The notes below the pieces were generated by a model. It was not told the DNA's origin, ran no database searches, and saw nothing but the letters and a program-made list of their open reading frames with translations. Positions 53,194 to 59,627 of a stretch of 64,000 nucleotides of DNA are shown piece after piece. A program made the position numbers and the translations under genes. How positions within the stretch are numbered: position 1 is the stretch's first letter; every line of letters begins with the position of its first letter. Origin of the DNA: CAYNHQ01 sp964397255. Lineage in GTDB: Bacteria; Bdellovibrionota_G; JALEGL01; DATDPG01. The DNA is taken from the NCBI GenBank assembly GCA_964397255.1, contig CAYNHQ010000010.1, forward strand, positions 1 to 64,000, given 5' to 3'.

Positions 53194-53696
53194 GCAAACT
53201 CACTTTTGGAATTCTTGTCGGTTCTACTTTTTTGATGATTTCCTGTGGAAGTAGTTCGATCACTTTCAATGATGTTGCGGGAATCAAAAAAGGCGATGGT
53301 GTCGGAGATTCGTTAACCGGCAAGTTCGCCATGGTTCTGGATGTAGCTGGTGGAGTTTGCATCGGACTTCCGACGGCCGATGAACCTCAAAGCGGGACTT
53401 CGATACCGCTCGACGTGGATGTTGTGCAGGCCGATGGGAGCCTGGAAATATCGAAAATCTACGAAACCGTTCTTCGGGGCGCGAACAATTTCGACCACAC
53501 GTATGAAGTGGGAGGAAGTTCGTTTTTGGATGCCGGAGAACAGAAGGAAAATGTTCAGCGACTCATTCGCATTACCGGCACTTTCAAAAACGCCGACTCC
53601 TTTACCGGAACAATGGAAGAGCGATTCACGGGAAGAATCGACGGGGATGCACTTGATTGTGTGCTTGTCTTTAACGTTTCGGCCAATCGGAAGTAG
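53190..53696 (+). CDS. Lipoprotein of unknown function
   Basis: The protein has 168 residues. The lipoprotein signal ends LMISC, so the mature protein starts at Cys20 and is fixed to a membrane. The mature part is beta-rich with one further pair of cysteines (GGVCIG and ALDCVL) that may form a disulfide. No motif recognised. It overlaps the ferredoxin-fusion gene by 4 nt and is followed at 6 nt by the DUF4388 gene. Confidence 0.65.
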   Translation: MSKLTFGILVGSTFLMISCGSSSITFNDVAGIKKGDGVGDSLTGKFAMVLDVAGGVCIGLPTADEPQSGTSIPLDVDVVQADGSLEISKIYETVLRGANNFDHTYEVGGSSFLDAGEQKENVQRLIRITGTFKNADSFTGTMEERFTGRIDGDALDCVLVFNVSANRK

Positions 53697-53702
53697 TGAT
53701 TC

Positions 53703-55244
53703 ATGGGCCTTTCGCCCGATGTAGCCTCTGGAAATCTAAAACAGGTCGCGTTTCCGGCGCTACTTTGGAAAATTTCAAGTCTTAAAACGACCGGAATCCT
53801 TTCCCTCAAAAGGAAAGGGGTGGAAAAGAAAATCTTCTTCGATTCGGGTCAACCGGTGCATGCCGAATCGAATCTTTTGCATGAAACCCTCGGACGGTTC
53901 TTGGTGGAGGAGGGCGCGATCACTTCGGACCAAGAACAGAAAGCCGTCGTGAAAATGATCGAGAGTCAAAAACCTCTGGGCGAAATACTGATCTCAGACG
54001 GGTCTATTGAAGCGGCAAAACTCTATGATTCGCTCAAGAAAAATATTGTCGTCAAAATCCTCGACTGTTTCGCTTGGGAAGAGGGAGAATATTCCCTTCA
54101 AGAAGAGGATGGATTTTTGGAAAGGATCGCGCCTCTCCGGATCAATGCCGGACGCATGATTCTAAAAGGTGTCGACTCCGCCCTCTCATTCGATCGTCTC
54201 GTTCAAATCAATCCATCGATATCCACGGGTGCTTTCCGCGTCGTGGCGAATGCACCTATTGATCTAGAATCGATGAGCCTCAATACCGAAGAAGTCAGAT
54301 TTCTTCGTGCGATGAAGGAGGCAAAATCATCTTCTGAAATTTCCAAAGAGCTTGGAATTACACAAGAGGCGGCGGCTAAATTCCTGTATTCTCTTTCCCT
54401 CCTGGGACTTCTACAGCCCGCGACAGCGGGAGAAGGAATGTCGCTCGACGAATTGGTCAGCGCCACGCTCTTAAAATCCCTTCAGCCGAAAGATCCCGAG
54501 CCGACTCTTCCGGCAAACGACCCGGAAGCATTGGCGTTGGCGAATGAAATTGCGAAGGATCACATGCACCTCATGTCTCTTAATCACTTTGAACTTTTGG
54601 GCGTGACGGAAAGCGCAGGGGCTGTGGAAATCAGAGACAAATTTATAGAGTTCTCCGTGAAGTATGGACCTTCTCGTTTTCGGGGGCCAGCGTTGGGAGA
54701 GTTTCGCGACCGGGGAGAGGAAATTTTTCTTCGAGGCGTAAAGGCTTTCGGGACGCTTTCCGAATACGAGTCGAAAACGAAGTACCTCGACAAGCTGAAA
54801 GCCGAGCGATCCAAGGCAGGTAGTGATGGAAAGAAGAAAGCGGCCGGAGAGTCATTTAAAATTCAGACAACGCTCTTGGACGCGGATTCACAGTTTCAAA
54901 AGGGCGTGCGCGCTCTTAAAGAAAAGAAATACGACAAAGCCATTGAATTTTTTGAATACGCGAAGGACTGTGACGGCCGAAAAGGAAATTACGCCGCCTA
55001 CCTGGGATGGGCGAAATATCAACAAAACCCGGAGCGTAATCGAAAAGAGGCCGAGGCAATTCTTGGCGAAGCCCAGAAGATCAGGCCGGAGAACGCCGAT
55101 GCCGCCTTTCTCCTCGGAAAATTCCTCCTGGCCACGGGTTCACGAAACGATGCGCTCACCCATCTAAAGCGCGCGGTGGAACTGAATCCAAAAGATGTGG
55201 AAATGGTCCGCGAACTCCGCAATGCCGAAAAAGCAAAAGCCTAA
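53703..55244 (+). CDS. DUF4388/TPR signalling protein with J-like segment
   Basis: The protein has 513 residues. It begins with a DUF4388 (PATAN-like) domain (about 5-110: KTTGILSLKRKGVEKKIFFDSGQPVHAESN). A helical region and a winged-helix-like segment (about 200-245) follow. At about 290-355 a stretch reads like a DnaJ domain (NHFELLGVTESAGAVEIRDKF) but has no HPD motif. The C-terminal 120 residues hold two or three TPR repeats. DUF4388 proteins are frequent in deltaproteobacteria and linked to signalling and motility. Cytoplasmic. It ends the ferredoxin-lipoprotein-DUF4388 operon. Confidence 0.8.
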   Translation: MGLSPDVASGNLKQVAFPALLWKISSLKTTGILSLKRKGVEKKIFFDSGQPVHAESNLLHETLGRFLVEEGAITSDQEQKAVVKMIESQKPLGEILISDGSIEAAKLYDSLKKNIVVKILDCFAWEEGEYSLQEEDGFLERIAPLRINAGRMILKGVDSALSFDRLVQINPSISTGAFRVVANAPIDLESMSLNTEEVRFLRAMKEAKSSSEISKELGITQEAAAKFLYSLSLLGLLQPATAGEGMSLDELVSATLLKSLQPKDPEPTLPANDPEALALANEIAKDHMHLMSLNHFELLGVTESAGAVEIRDKFIEFSVKYGPSRFRGPALGEFRDRGEEIFLRGVKAFGTLSEYESKTKYLDKLKAERSKAGSDGKKKAAGESFKIQTTLLDADSQFQKGVRALKEKKYDKAIEFFEYAKDCDGRKGNYAAYLGWAKYQQNPERNRKEAEAILGEAQKIRPENADAAFLLGKFLLATGSRNDALTHLKRAVELNPKDVEMVRELRNAEKAKA

Positions 55245-55249
55245 GAAAG

Positions 55250-55570
55250 CTAGTCCTGAAGATAGAGCTGAAGTGCTTCTGAAATCTCGTCGAGAGATTC
55301 TTGATTCAAATGGCCGATCATTTCTTCGAGTCTGGTTTTAGATACTTGACGGATTCCCGGAATAACGGCGAATGATTTTTTCGCGGGAAGGTCTATCGCA
55401 ATTCGAAGAGGCCAAATTTCTCCTGGCCGGCTCGAAATGGGCAGAATAACTACGGTTGGAAGCTCCGTATTCTGCTCTGAGTTGGAAATGATCAGGCCCG
55501 GGCGGACCTTTCCGAATTCGGGAGGAGAGATCCCCTCCAAATTGATCCAGTAGAGAGCGCCTCGTTTCAT
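55250..55570 (-). CDS. mazF: MazF/PemK-type toxin
   Basis: The protein has 106 residues. The beginning MKRGALYWINL, FGKVRPGLIISN with the catalytic Arg, and the VVILPISSRP strand are typical of MazF/PemK endoribonucleases, which cut mRNA at short sequences. A C-terminal HLNQESLDEISEALQLYL helix closes the fold. The start overlaps the antitoxin gene by 4 nt. It converges with the DUF4388 gene, 5 bp apart. Confidence 0.88.
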   Translation of the reverse strand: MKRGALYWINLEGISPPEFGKVRPGLIISNSEQNTELPTVVILPISSRPGEIWPLRIAIDLPAKKSFAVIPGIRQVSKTRLEEMIGHLNQESLDEISEALQLYLQD

Positions 55571-55812
55571 TTCGATTTCTTTTTATAGGGCTGAACAAGG
55601 TCGGCCGCTTGCCAGGCCTCCAACCACGCTCGCTCTTCGGGATTGTCTCTGAGCATTTTAGCGTAGGTTTGAGCTGCTTTCTGCAATTGTTGGCGCTGAA
55701 GCTCATGACGAATCAATTCCTTCACAAATGCCGAAAAGCTCATCGTAGAAGGTTTAGCCTTCTGAATTTCCTTCAGAATGTCCCCATCAAATCGAATAGT
55801 ATTAGCCTTCAT
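55567..55812 (-). CDS. mazE: Ribbon-helix-helix antitoxin of the mazEF pair
   Basis: The protein has 81 residues from ATG 55812. The N-terminal ANTIRFDGDILKEIQ strand and helix, followed by STMSFSAFVKELIRHELQRQ, fit a ribbon-helix-helix DNA-binding domain. The Trp-rich acidic tail (PEERAWLEAWQAADL) would bind the toxin. A TTG two codons upstream (55818) is an alternative start. It probably represses its own promoter through the palindrome at 55820-55839. Confidence 0.82.
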   Translation of the reverse strand: MKANTIRFDGDILKEIQKAKPSTMSFSAFVKELIRHELQRQQLQKAAQTYAKMLRDNPEERAWLEAWQAADLVQPYKKKSK

Positions 55813-55819
55813 ACACAAT

Positions 55820-55849
55820 AAGTATAATTTATAATACTTATAGAATCAA
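55820..55849 (-). promoter_or_regulatory. mazEF promoter with overlapping palindromic operator
   Basis: On the minus strand TTGATT (55849-55844) and TATACT (55826-55821) are 17 nt apart. A 20-bp near-palindrome at 55820-55839 (8 of 10 pairs) covers the -10 box and most of the spacer. Only 8 nt lie between the -10 box and the ATG, as at vapBC, so the mRNA should be leaderless or nearly so. Confidence 0.6.
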
Positions 55850-55870
55850 CTTGCGCATTAGAAAACAAAT

Positions 55871-56236
55871 TCATTTACTTAGGATCAATTTTATACCGGC
55901 GGCGATGGTCAGAACTCCGAAGGCAACGCGGAGGGAGCGGCCGGAAATCTCTTGTGCCAAAGTCCCGCCGATATAGGCGCCGGCAAAGAGGCCTAGGGCG
56001 ATAAAGAATGCCGGTTTGATAGGGAAGGGGTGGGCCTTGTAATAGGCGAGCGCGCCTAAAAGGCCTGTCGGTAGCACGAGCGCGGCAAGGGAGAGGCCCT
56101 GAGCTTGATGTTGTTGAAGCCCAAAAAGAAAGACGAGAGCTGGCACCAATACAATTCCTCCTCCCACACCAAAAAACCCGGCAAAAATTCCCGCGCCGAT
56201 TCCCACAGCGAGATAGAGAAACATTCCGAAGTTCAT
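55871..56236 (-). CDS. Half-size TauE/SafE-family membrane protein
   Basis: The protein has 121 residues and four membrane helices. The motif FAGFFGVGGGIVLVPAL and the QHQAQGLSLAALVLPTGLLGAL segment are the conserved half-repeat of TauE/SafE (sulfite/organosulfonate exporter) proteins, which normally have about 250 residues in two such halves. Only one half is present, so it may work as a dimer. The start overlaps the stop of the preceding gene by 4 nt. Substrate unknown. Confidence 0.82.
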   Translation of the reverse strand: MNFGMFLYLAVGIGAGIFAGFFGVGGGIVLVPALVFLFGLQQHQAQGLSLAALVLPTGLLGALAYYKAHPFPIKPAFFIALGLFAGAYIGGTLAQEISGRSLRVAFGVLTIAAGIKLILSK

Positions 56237-56712
56237 GGCAAAATTTTAGGTGGAATCCAGGTGGATTTTACCGACTTTTCAAATGTCCCGAAAATCGTTC
56301 GACAGGAAACTGTGAGATTGACGGAAACATTTGGGGGAAGTGAAGTCTTCTTGGGCGGATTGAGGAGATCGAGTTGGTAGTTGTTGAGAAATGTATAAGC
56401 ATGAAGCGATTCCTTTGATTCCCCCGCCCGAAACGATTCACTTAAATAGGAGTAGAATTGCACCACGGGCTTTCCCAGCCAAATTTCCACGGATGCGCCG
56501 TAGACTTGAACCGGGACAGGGAGGCGATTGTTTAATTTAAATTGAATTTCGAGGTGGGGAAGGGGCTGGCTACGGATATTTAAAGCCTCTTCATGCTCGC
56601 GAACGGCGACATCAATATTGCTTTTAAGCCACGCCTCATCATAAAAGCGCTGGCGAATTGAAAGGGGTAATAGCGTCGTTGCCGCCGGCACCAATACTCT
56701 CCGAAGTTCCAT
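56233..56712 (-). CDS. Hypothetical beta-rich protein
   Basis: The protein has 159 residues and no signal peptide. Alternating hydrophobic strands (LEIQFKLNNRLPVPVQVYGASVEIWL) suggest an immunoglobulin-like or LEA14-like beta-sandwich, but this is only an impression. AAGGAG lies 8 bases before ATG 56712. It overlaps the TauE half-transporter by 4 nt, so the two probably act together. Confidence 0.6.
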   Translation of the reverse strand: MELRRVLVPAATTLLPLSIRQRFYDEAWLKSNIDVAVREHEEALNIRSQPLPHLEIQFKLNNRLPVPVQVYGASVEIWLGKPVVQFYSYLSESFRAGESKESLHAYTFLNNYQLDLLNPPKKTSLPPNVSVNLTVSCRTIFGTFEKSVKSTWIPPKILP

Positions 56713-56717
56713 TAGTT

Positions 56718-56852
56718 CTACTCCTTATTCATTTTCACGGGAATTAGCAATTCCCAAGGGAAAAAGAAAGCGGCGAACGTAGCTGCATAAAAGAGAAAGT
56801 GATCTGCGTGTAGCATATGAAGCCCCGCAAAAACAAAAATTAAAAAATGCAT
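56718..56852 (-). CDS. Possible 44-residue membrane microprotein
   Basis: An ATG at 56852 opens 44 codons that end 5 nt before the next gene start. The product begins MHFLIFVFAGLHMLHADHFLFY and continues with AATFAAFFFPWELLIP and a charged VKMNKE end, giving one or two short hydrophobic helices. There is no good ribbon of purines before the ATG, and A/T-rich DNA can give such frames by chance. If real, it is the first gene of the unit with 56233 and the TauE half. Confidence 0.35.
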   Translation of the reverse strand: MHFLIFVFAGLHMLHADHFLFYAATFAAFFFPWELLIPVKMNKE

Positions 56853-56880
56853 TCAATTTTGAATCGTGGAGAAACCAATA

Positions 56881-57171
56881 TTATCGGCCACGTTCAAGGT
56901 CATCAAATAGGTCTTTTATGGAATCATATGCTTTTACCCGGCCGGCTTTCCGATCTTTTTCATGTTCCTTCACAGCTTTAAAAAGTGCTCTTTCACCAGC
57001 AGGGGTAAAACCACTTTCCAATCGAAGAGGGATCGTTTTAGTGCGAACCACCTGTCGAAGAAAGAGTCGTAGTGCCGCACTCAAATCTAGTCCCATAGAA
57101 CGGACAATAGCCGTAGCTTTGCGTCTTATCTCAGGGTCCTCGCGGAAAGCAATTTGGATATCTTTAGCCAT
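56881..57171 (-). CDS. RelB/DinJ-family antitoxin without adjacent toxin
   Basis: The protein has 96 residues. The ribbon-helix-helix N-terminus (IQIAFREDPEIRRKATAIVRSMGLDLSAALRLFLRQVV) followed by RTKTIPLRL is the RelB/DinJ signature. The C-terminal half is charged and would wrap a RelE or YafQ toxin. No toxin gene lies on either side: the next 168 bp downstream hold only a possible microprotein frame. It may be an orphan antitoxin, or may act with a toxin elsewhere. A perfect palindrome lies 16 bp upstream. Confidence 0.82.
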   Translation of the reverse strand: MAKDIQIAFREDPEIRRKATAIVRSMGLDLSAALRLFLRQVVRTKTIPLRLESGFTPAGERALFKAVKEHEKDRKAGRVKAYDSIKDLFDDLERGR

Positions 57172-57186
57172 TTAAAACCTATGTTA

Positions 57187-57203
57187 AACAGTGTATCACT
57201 GTT
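57187..57203. promoter_or_regulatory. Palindromic operator before relB-like gene
   Basis: A perfect 7+3+7 palindrome, AACAGTG then a 3-nt centre then CACTGTT, ends 16 bp before the ATG of the RelB-like gene. A second, partial half-site (CAGTGCTGTT) lies about 20 bp further up. This is the usual form of a RelB-type autoregulatory site. Confidence 0.5.
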
Positions 57204-57259
57204 AATTATACAGCGTCAATCAGTGCTGTTTCCGATCTTTTAAGATCCTTAGTAGACAC

Positions 57260-57323
57260 TACCAAGTTCCTTTGATGAGGGCGGTGCCGATTTCACGGTC
57301 GTCGAGGCTATCGAGATGTTCTC
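57260..57323 (-). pseudogene. Decayed copy of the EF-hand gene 3' end
   Basis: The minus strand reads REHLDSLDDREIGTALIKGTW then stop. The intact gene at 58074 ends REQFDNLDENKDGYLDDREIGTALIKGTW. The first 47 bp match 58075-58121 with one mismatch. Then 24 nt are missing, in frame, exactly between two copies of TCGTCGAG, and about 17 nt of weaker match follow. The copy begins at the stop codon and does not extend past it. No start or upstream part of the gene is present. Confidence 0.85.
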
Positions 57324-57340
57324 TATTCATACTAAAATCT

Positions 57341-57379
57341 TTGGCCGACTAATAGGGCCAACTCTGGAAATCGAGTTGG
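57341..57379. terminator. Overlapping hairpins after the secreted-protein gene
   Basis: CCAACTC/GAGTTGG (57358-57364 and 57373-57379) and TTGGCC/GGCCAA (57341-57346 and 57356-57361) are perfect stems just downstream of the 57384 stop on the minus strand. They share bases, so only one can form at a time. There is no T-run, so intrinsic termination is doubtful; they could stabilise the mRNA end. Confidence 0.3.
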
Positions 57380-57383
57380 AGCA

Positions 57384-57968
57384 TTATTCAGACCGAATCG
57401 GTTGGCACGGTACCGAGATGTCTTTGTCTACAGGACCCATATCGACATCATCATCCATCACCGAGGTAGGATCCGATAAAGACTGTTTGAAAGTCAACGA
57501 ACATGCGGTTAGTTTCGCCCACCCATAATCAATCTCTAATTCAAGGATCATCTTAACATTTTGATAGGACAAAGCTCGGCCACTAACATAGTCCGTTCTG
57601 GAATCCGGCAATGGAATTGTCACAGAATACGTTTCCGTGTCTTGGATTACTTTGAAGGAGGCCCTGGGTTCAGCCGTCGGTCCAATGATCAGCTTCACGT
57701 CACTATTGTCAGGTCCAAGGACAACATTCGCCGTGGGAAAACATGCTCTCAGATCCCCTTCAGGAATCAATGGATTGCCTAAACGGAAACTAAGAACCCT
57801 TCTATTGTACTCCTTGCGATCAGGACCGAAGCACTCGCCGTCGACACCGTTCAGAGGAAGGATCGTCGCTCTCGTGCCCATTTGGGCTGCACTGAAATTC
57901 GGCACAAAAAAGCCAAGAATGGAGAAAGTCAGAATGTTCAAAGCGATGCGTACAATTGAACGTCGCAT
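57384..57968 (-). CDS. Exported protein of unknown function, inserted behind the EF-hand gene
   Basis: The protein has 194 residues from ATG 57968, chosen because GGAGG lies seven bases upstream and the first codons open a signal peptide (MRRSIVRIALNILTFSILGFF, ending NFSAA). The mature part has four cysteines and beta-like strands (RVLSFRLGNPLIPEGDLRACFP, SVTIPLPDS). No family recognised. The gene lies between the true 3' end of the EF-hand gene and a decayed copy of that end, in the same orientation, which points to an insertion event. Confidence 0.65.
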   Translation of the reverse strand: MRRSIVRIALNILTFSILGFFVPNFSAAQMGTRATILPLNGVDGECFGPDRKEYNRRVLSFRLGNPLIPEGDLRACFPTANVVLGPDNSDVKLIIGPTAEPRASFKVIQDTETYSVTIPLPDSRTDYVSGRALSYQNVKMILELEIDYGWAKLTACSLTFKQSLSDPTSVMDDDVDMGPVDKDISVPCQPIRSE

Positions 57969-58010
57969 AATAAGCCTCCTAAACAAGTGCGCAGGCTAGC
58001 ACATGAGATG

Positions 58011-58053
58011 CATCGCGTCAATTTGACAATAGATCGATACATCGGACGCGATG
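58011..58053. repeat. Nine-bp inverted repeat with 25-bp spacer
   Basis: CATCGCGTC (58011-58019) and GACGCGATG (58045-58053) are perfect complements. The element lies between the EF-hand stop and the start of the inserted secreted-protein gene. It could be a recombination site, operator or stem-loop. Confidence 0.45.
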
Positions 58054-58073
58054 GATGGGAGCTGAGAGCTTTT

Positions 58074-58697
58074 TTACCAAGTTCCTTTGATGAGGGCGGT
58101 GCCGATTTCGCGGTCGTCGAGATAGCCGTCTTTGTTTTCGTCGAGGTTGTCGAATTGTTCTCGAACTTCCCCAAATTCATCCGGGGAGATTAGGCCGTCT
58201 CGATTTTTGTCGAATCTGCGGCGTTCGTCGCGAACCTTGATTTGGAATTGTAGGTATTCTTCCTCGGTTAACATGCCGTCATGGTCGGAGTCTAAATATT
58301 TGAAGCGATACGGAGAGCCGTCAAAGTTTTCTTCTTTGATGGGGAATCCCACTTTTGTTTTGTCAACTTTTAAGGCCCAGGCCCGACCTTTATTAATTAA
58401 TTTTGAGTCACCCAACGCCTGCTTTAGAGTAGGTACAGGTGAGGGCGTGAGCGTGGCTGTCGACGTTGGACTCGGAGATTCGGTGGGCGAAATTTTTGCT
58501 TCTGGTGCGGATGTTTCGGTGGGAAGCGGGATAGGAGTGACTACTGGTTTTTTAGGAGGTTGGGGTTCCAAACGGGACTGTAGTTCATTGACTTCGCTCC
58601 AGAGATAGAACGTCGTCACGCAAAGAGCAATGATCACAAGCCAGAGCAAAAAGTGATTCTCACGGCGAACGGAAAAAATATTTCTGGGTTCTGTCAT
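58074..58697 (-). CDS. Membrane-anchored EF-hand protein
   Basis: The protein has 207 residues from ATG 58697, whose A is the last base of the preceding stop (TGATG), so translation is coupled. It has one membrane helix (about 15-36), a Pro/Thr/Ser linker (about 50-90), then three EF-hand calcium loops: DSDHDGMLTEEEY, DKNRDGLISPDEF and DENKDGYLDDREI, each with Asp/Asn at positions 1, 3 and 5 and Glu at 12 (or nearby). It probably faces the periplasm and responds to calcium. The last 15 codons are duplicated 815 bp downstream. Confidence 0.82.
   Translation of the reverse strand: MTEPRNIFSVRRENHFLLWLVIIALCVTTFYLWSEVNELQSRLEPQPPKKPVVTPIPLPTETSAPEAKISPTESPSPTSTATLTPSPVPTLKQALGDSKLINKGRAWALKVDKTKVGFPIKEENFDGSPYRFKYLDSDHDGMLTEEEYLQFQIKVRDERRRFDKNRDGLISPDEFGEVREQFDNLDENKDGYLDDREIGTALIKGTW
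58075..58162. repeat. EF-hand gene 3' end, intact member of the repeat pair
   Basis: This is the source sequence of the decayed copy at 57260-57323. It contains TCGTCGAG twice (58114-58121 and 58138-58145), the likely endpoints of the 24-nt deletion in the copy. Confidence 0.85.
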
Positions 58698-59626
58698 CAG
58701 GCGATTCTCGCCCAAGCGACACCGGTTTGCGTTTCCAATGAGGAAACCGCGGCCTCCGGGTCTATTTCAGCCTTCCAAACCGCATTCACACGAATTTCAT
58801 AGACGCCCATCTTCGTTTTACGCAACGTGTACGTCGTCGAACAGGGCTGGTCAATTCTCGAATTCTTTTGCTCAAAGATGGAGAACGTATCGGTGACCGC
58901 GGGGGCTTGGGCGATGATTTTCTCCACATGGGCATATGAAATTCGTGAGTATTGATACGTAATTTCGTAAAGAGCATCCTCAGGCATCGACAATGTTGTA
59001 AACGAAGGGGGCGCAAAAAACTGAAAATAGAAAATGGGTGATTTTTCGCGCTGAATTTCAAAAAAAGATCGAAGGGTCGATAGTAGAGATCCGATGTCTC
59101 CTGAAGGGTGAAAAATTTCGAACGCTTGAAGAATCTCGTGACGTCCTACGGTTTCCATTCGCTCGTGGATCCGCCAGGGCGTGGGGCTCTTGCCAAATAC
59201 GGAGAACTTCTTTTTGGACTCCAAAATCCTGCGATAGTGCTCAAAGAATCCGCGTGCCTTTTCAGGCGTGTCATCAAATGGGACCACAATGCGGGGGCTT
59301 TCCTTTCCGTCATAACGGAGTTCAAGCGAATGCGCATCGCCCGTCGGTTCGTTTCGAATTCGAAAGGGGATGTTCCCGGCAATCAGGGCTTCGGACTGCT
59401 GCGCTGTCGCGCGCAGAAAGTCCCCATTGGGTTCGCCGGCATAATGCCGACCAATCGAGTCGGGTTCGGGTGAAGGAGGACGAAATGTCCTCCCTGAAAA
59501 TGTCAGGCGAAGGGGCTCCGCCACGATCTCGGCGGCTAGGCCGGTAAGTTCAAATAGACGGTGAAGCGCTTTCCAAGCTTCAGGGAATGTGGAGTACTCT
59601 TCGTCGATGATAAATAGAGCGTCCAC
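58697..59626 (-). CDS. Hypothetical protein
   Basis: The protein has about 309 residues from GTG 59626, the first start after the E1beta stop (TAG, one base, GTG); an ATG at 59668 would overlap E1beta by 41 nt. It is soluble with no signal peptide. The C-terminal part reads like a paired alpha-beta unit (TYTLRKTKMGVYEIRVNAVWKAE). No family recognised. It is coupled to the EF-hand gene downstream and lies directly behind the oxoacid dehydrogenase genes, so it is probably part of their transcript. Confidence 0.65.
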   Translation of the reverse strand: MDALFIIDEEYSTFPEAWKALHRLFELTGLAAEIVAEPLRLTFSGRTFRPPSPEPDSIGRHYAGEPNGDFLRATAQQSEALIAGNIPFRIRNEPTGDAHSLELRYDGKESPRIVVPFDDTPEKARGFFEHYRRILESKKKFSVFGKSPTPWRIHERMETVGRHEILQAFEIFHPSGDIGSLLSTLRSFFEIQREKSPIFYFQFFAPPSFTTLSMPEDALYEITYQYSRISYAHVEKIIAQAPAVTDTFSIFEQKNSRIDQPCSTTYTLRKTKMGVYEIRVNAVWKAEIDPEAAVSSLETQTGVAWARIA

Positions 59627-59627
59627 G

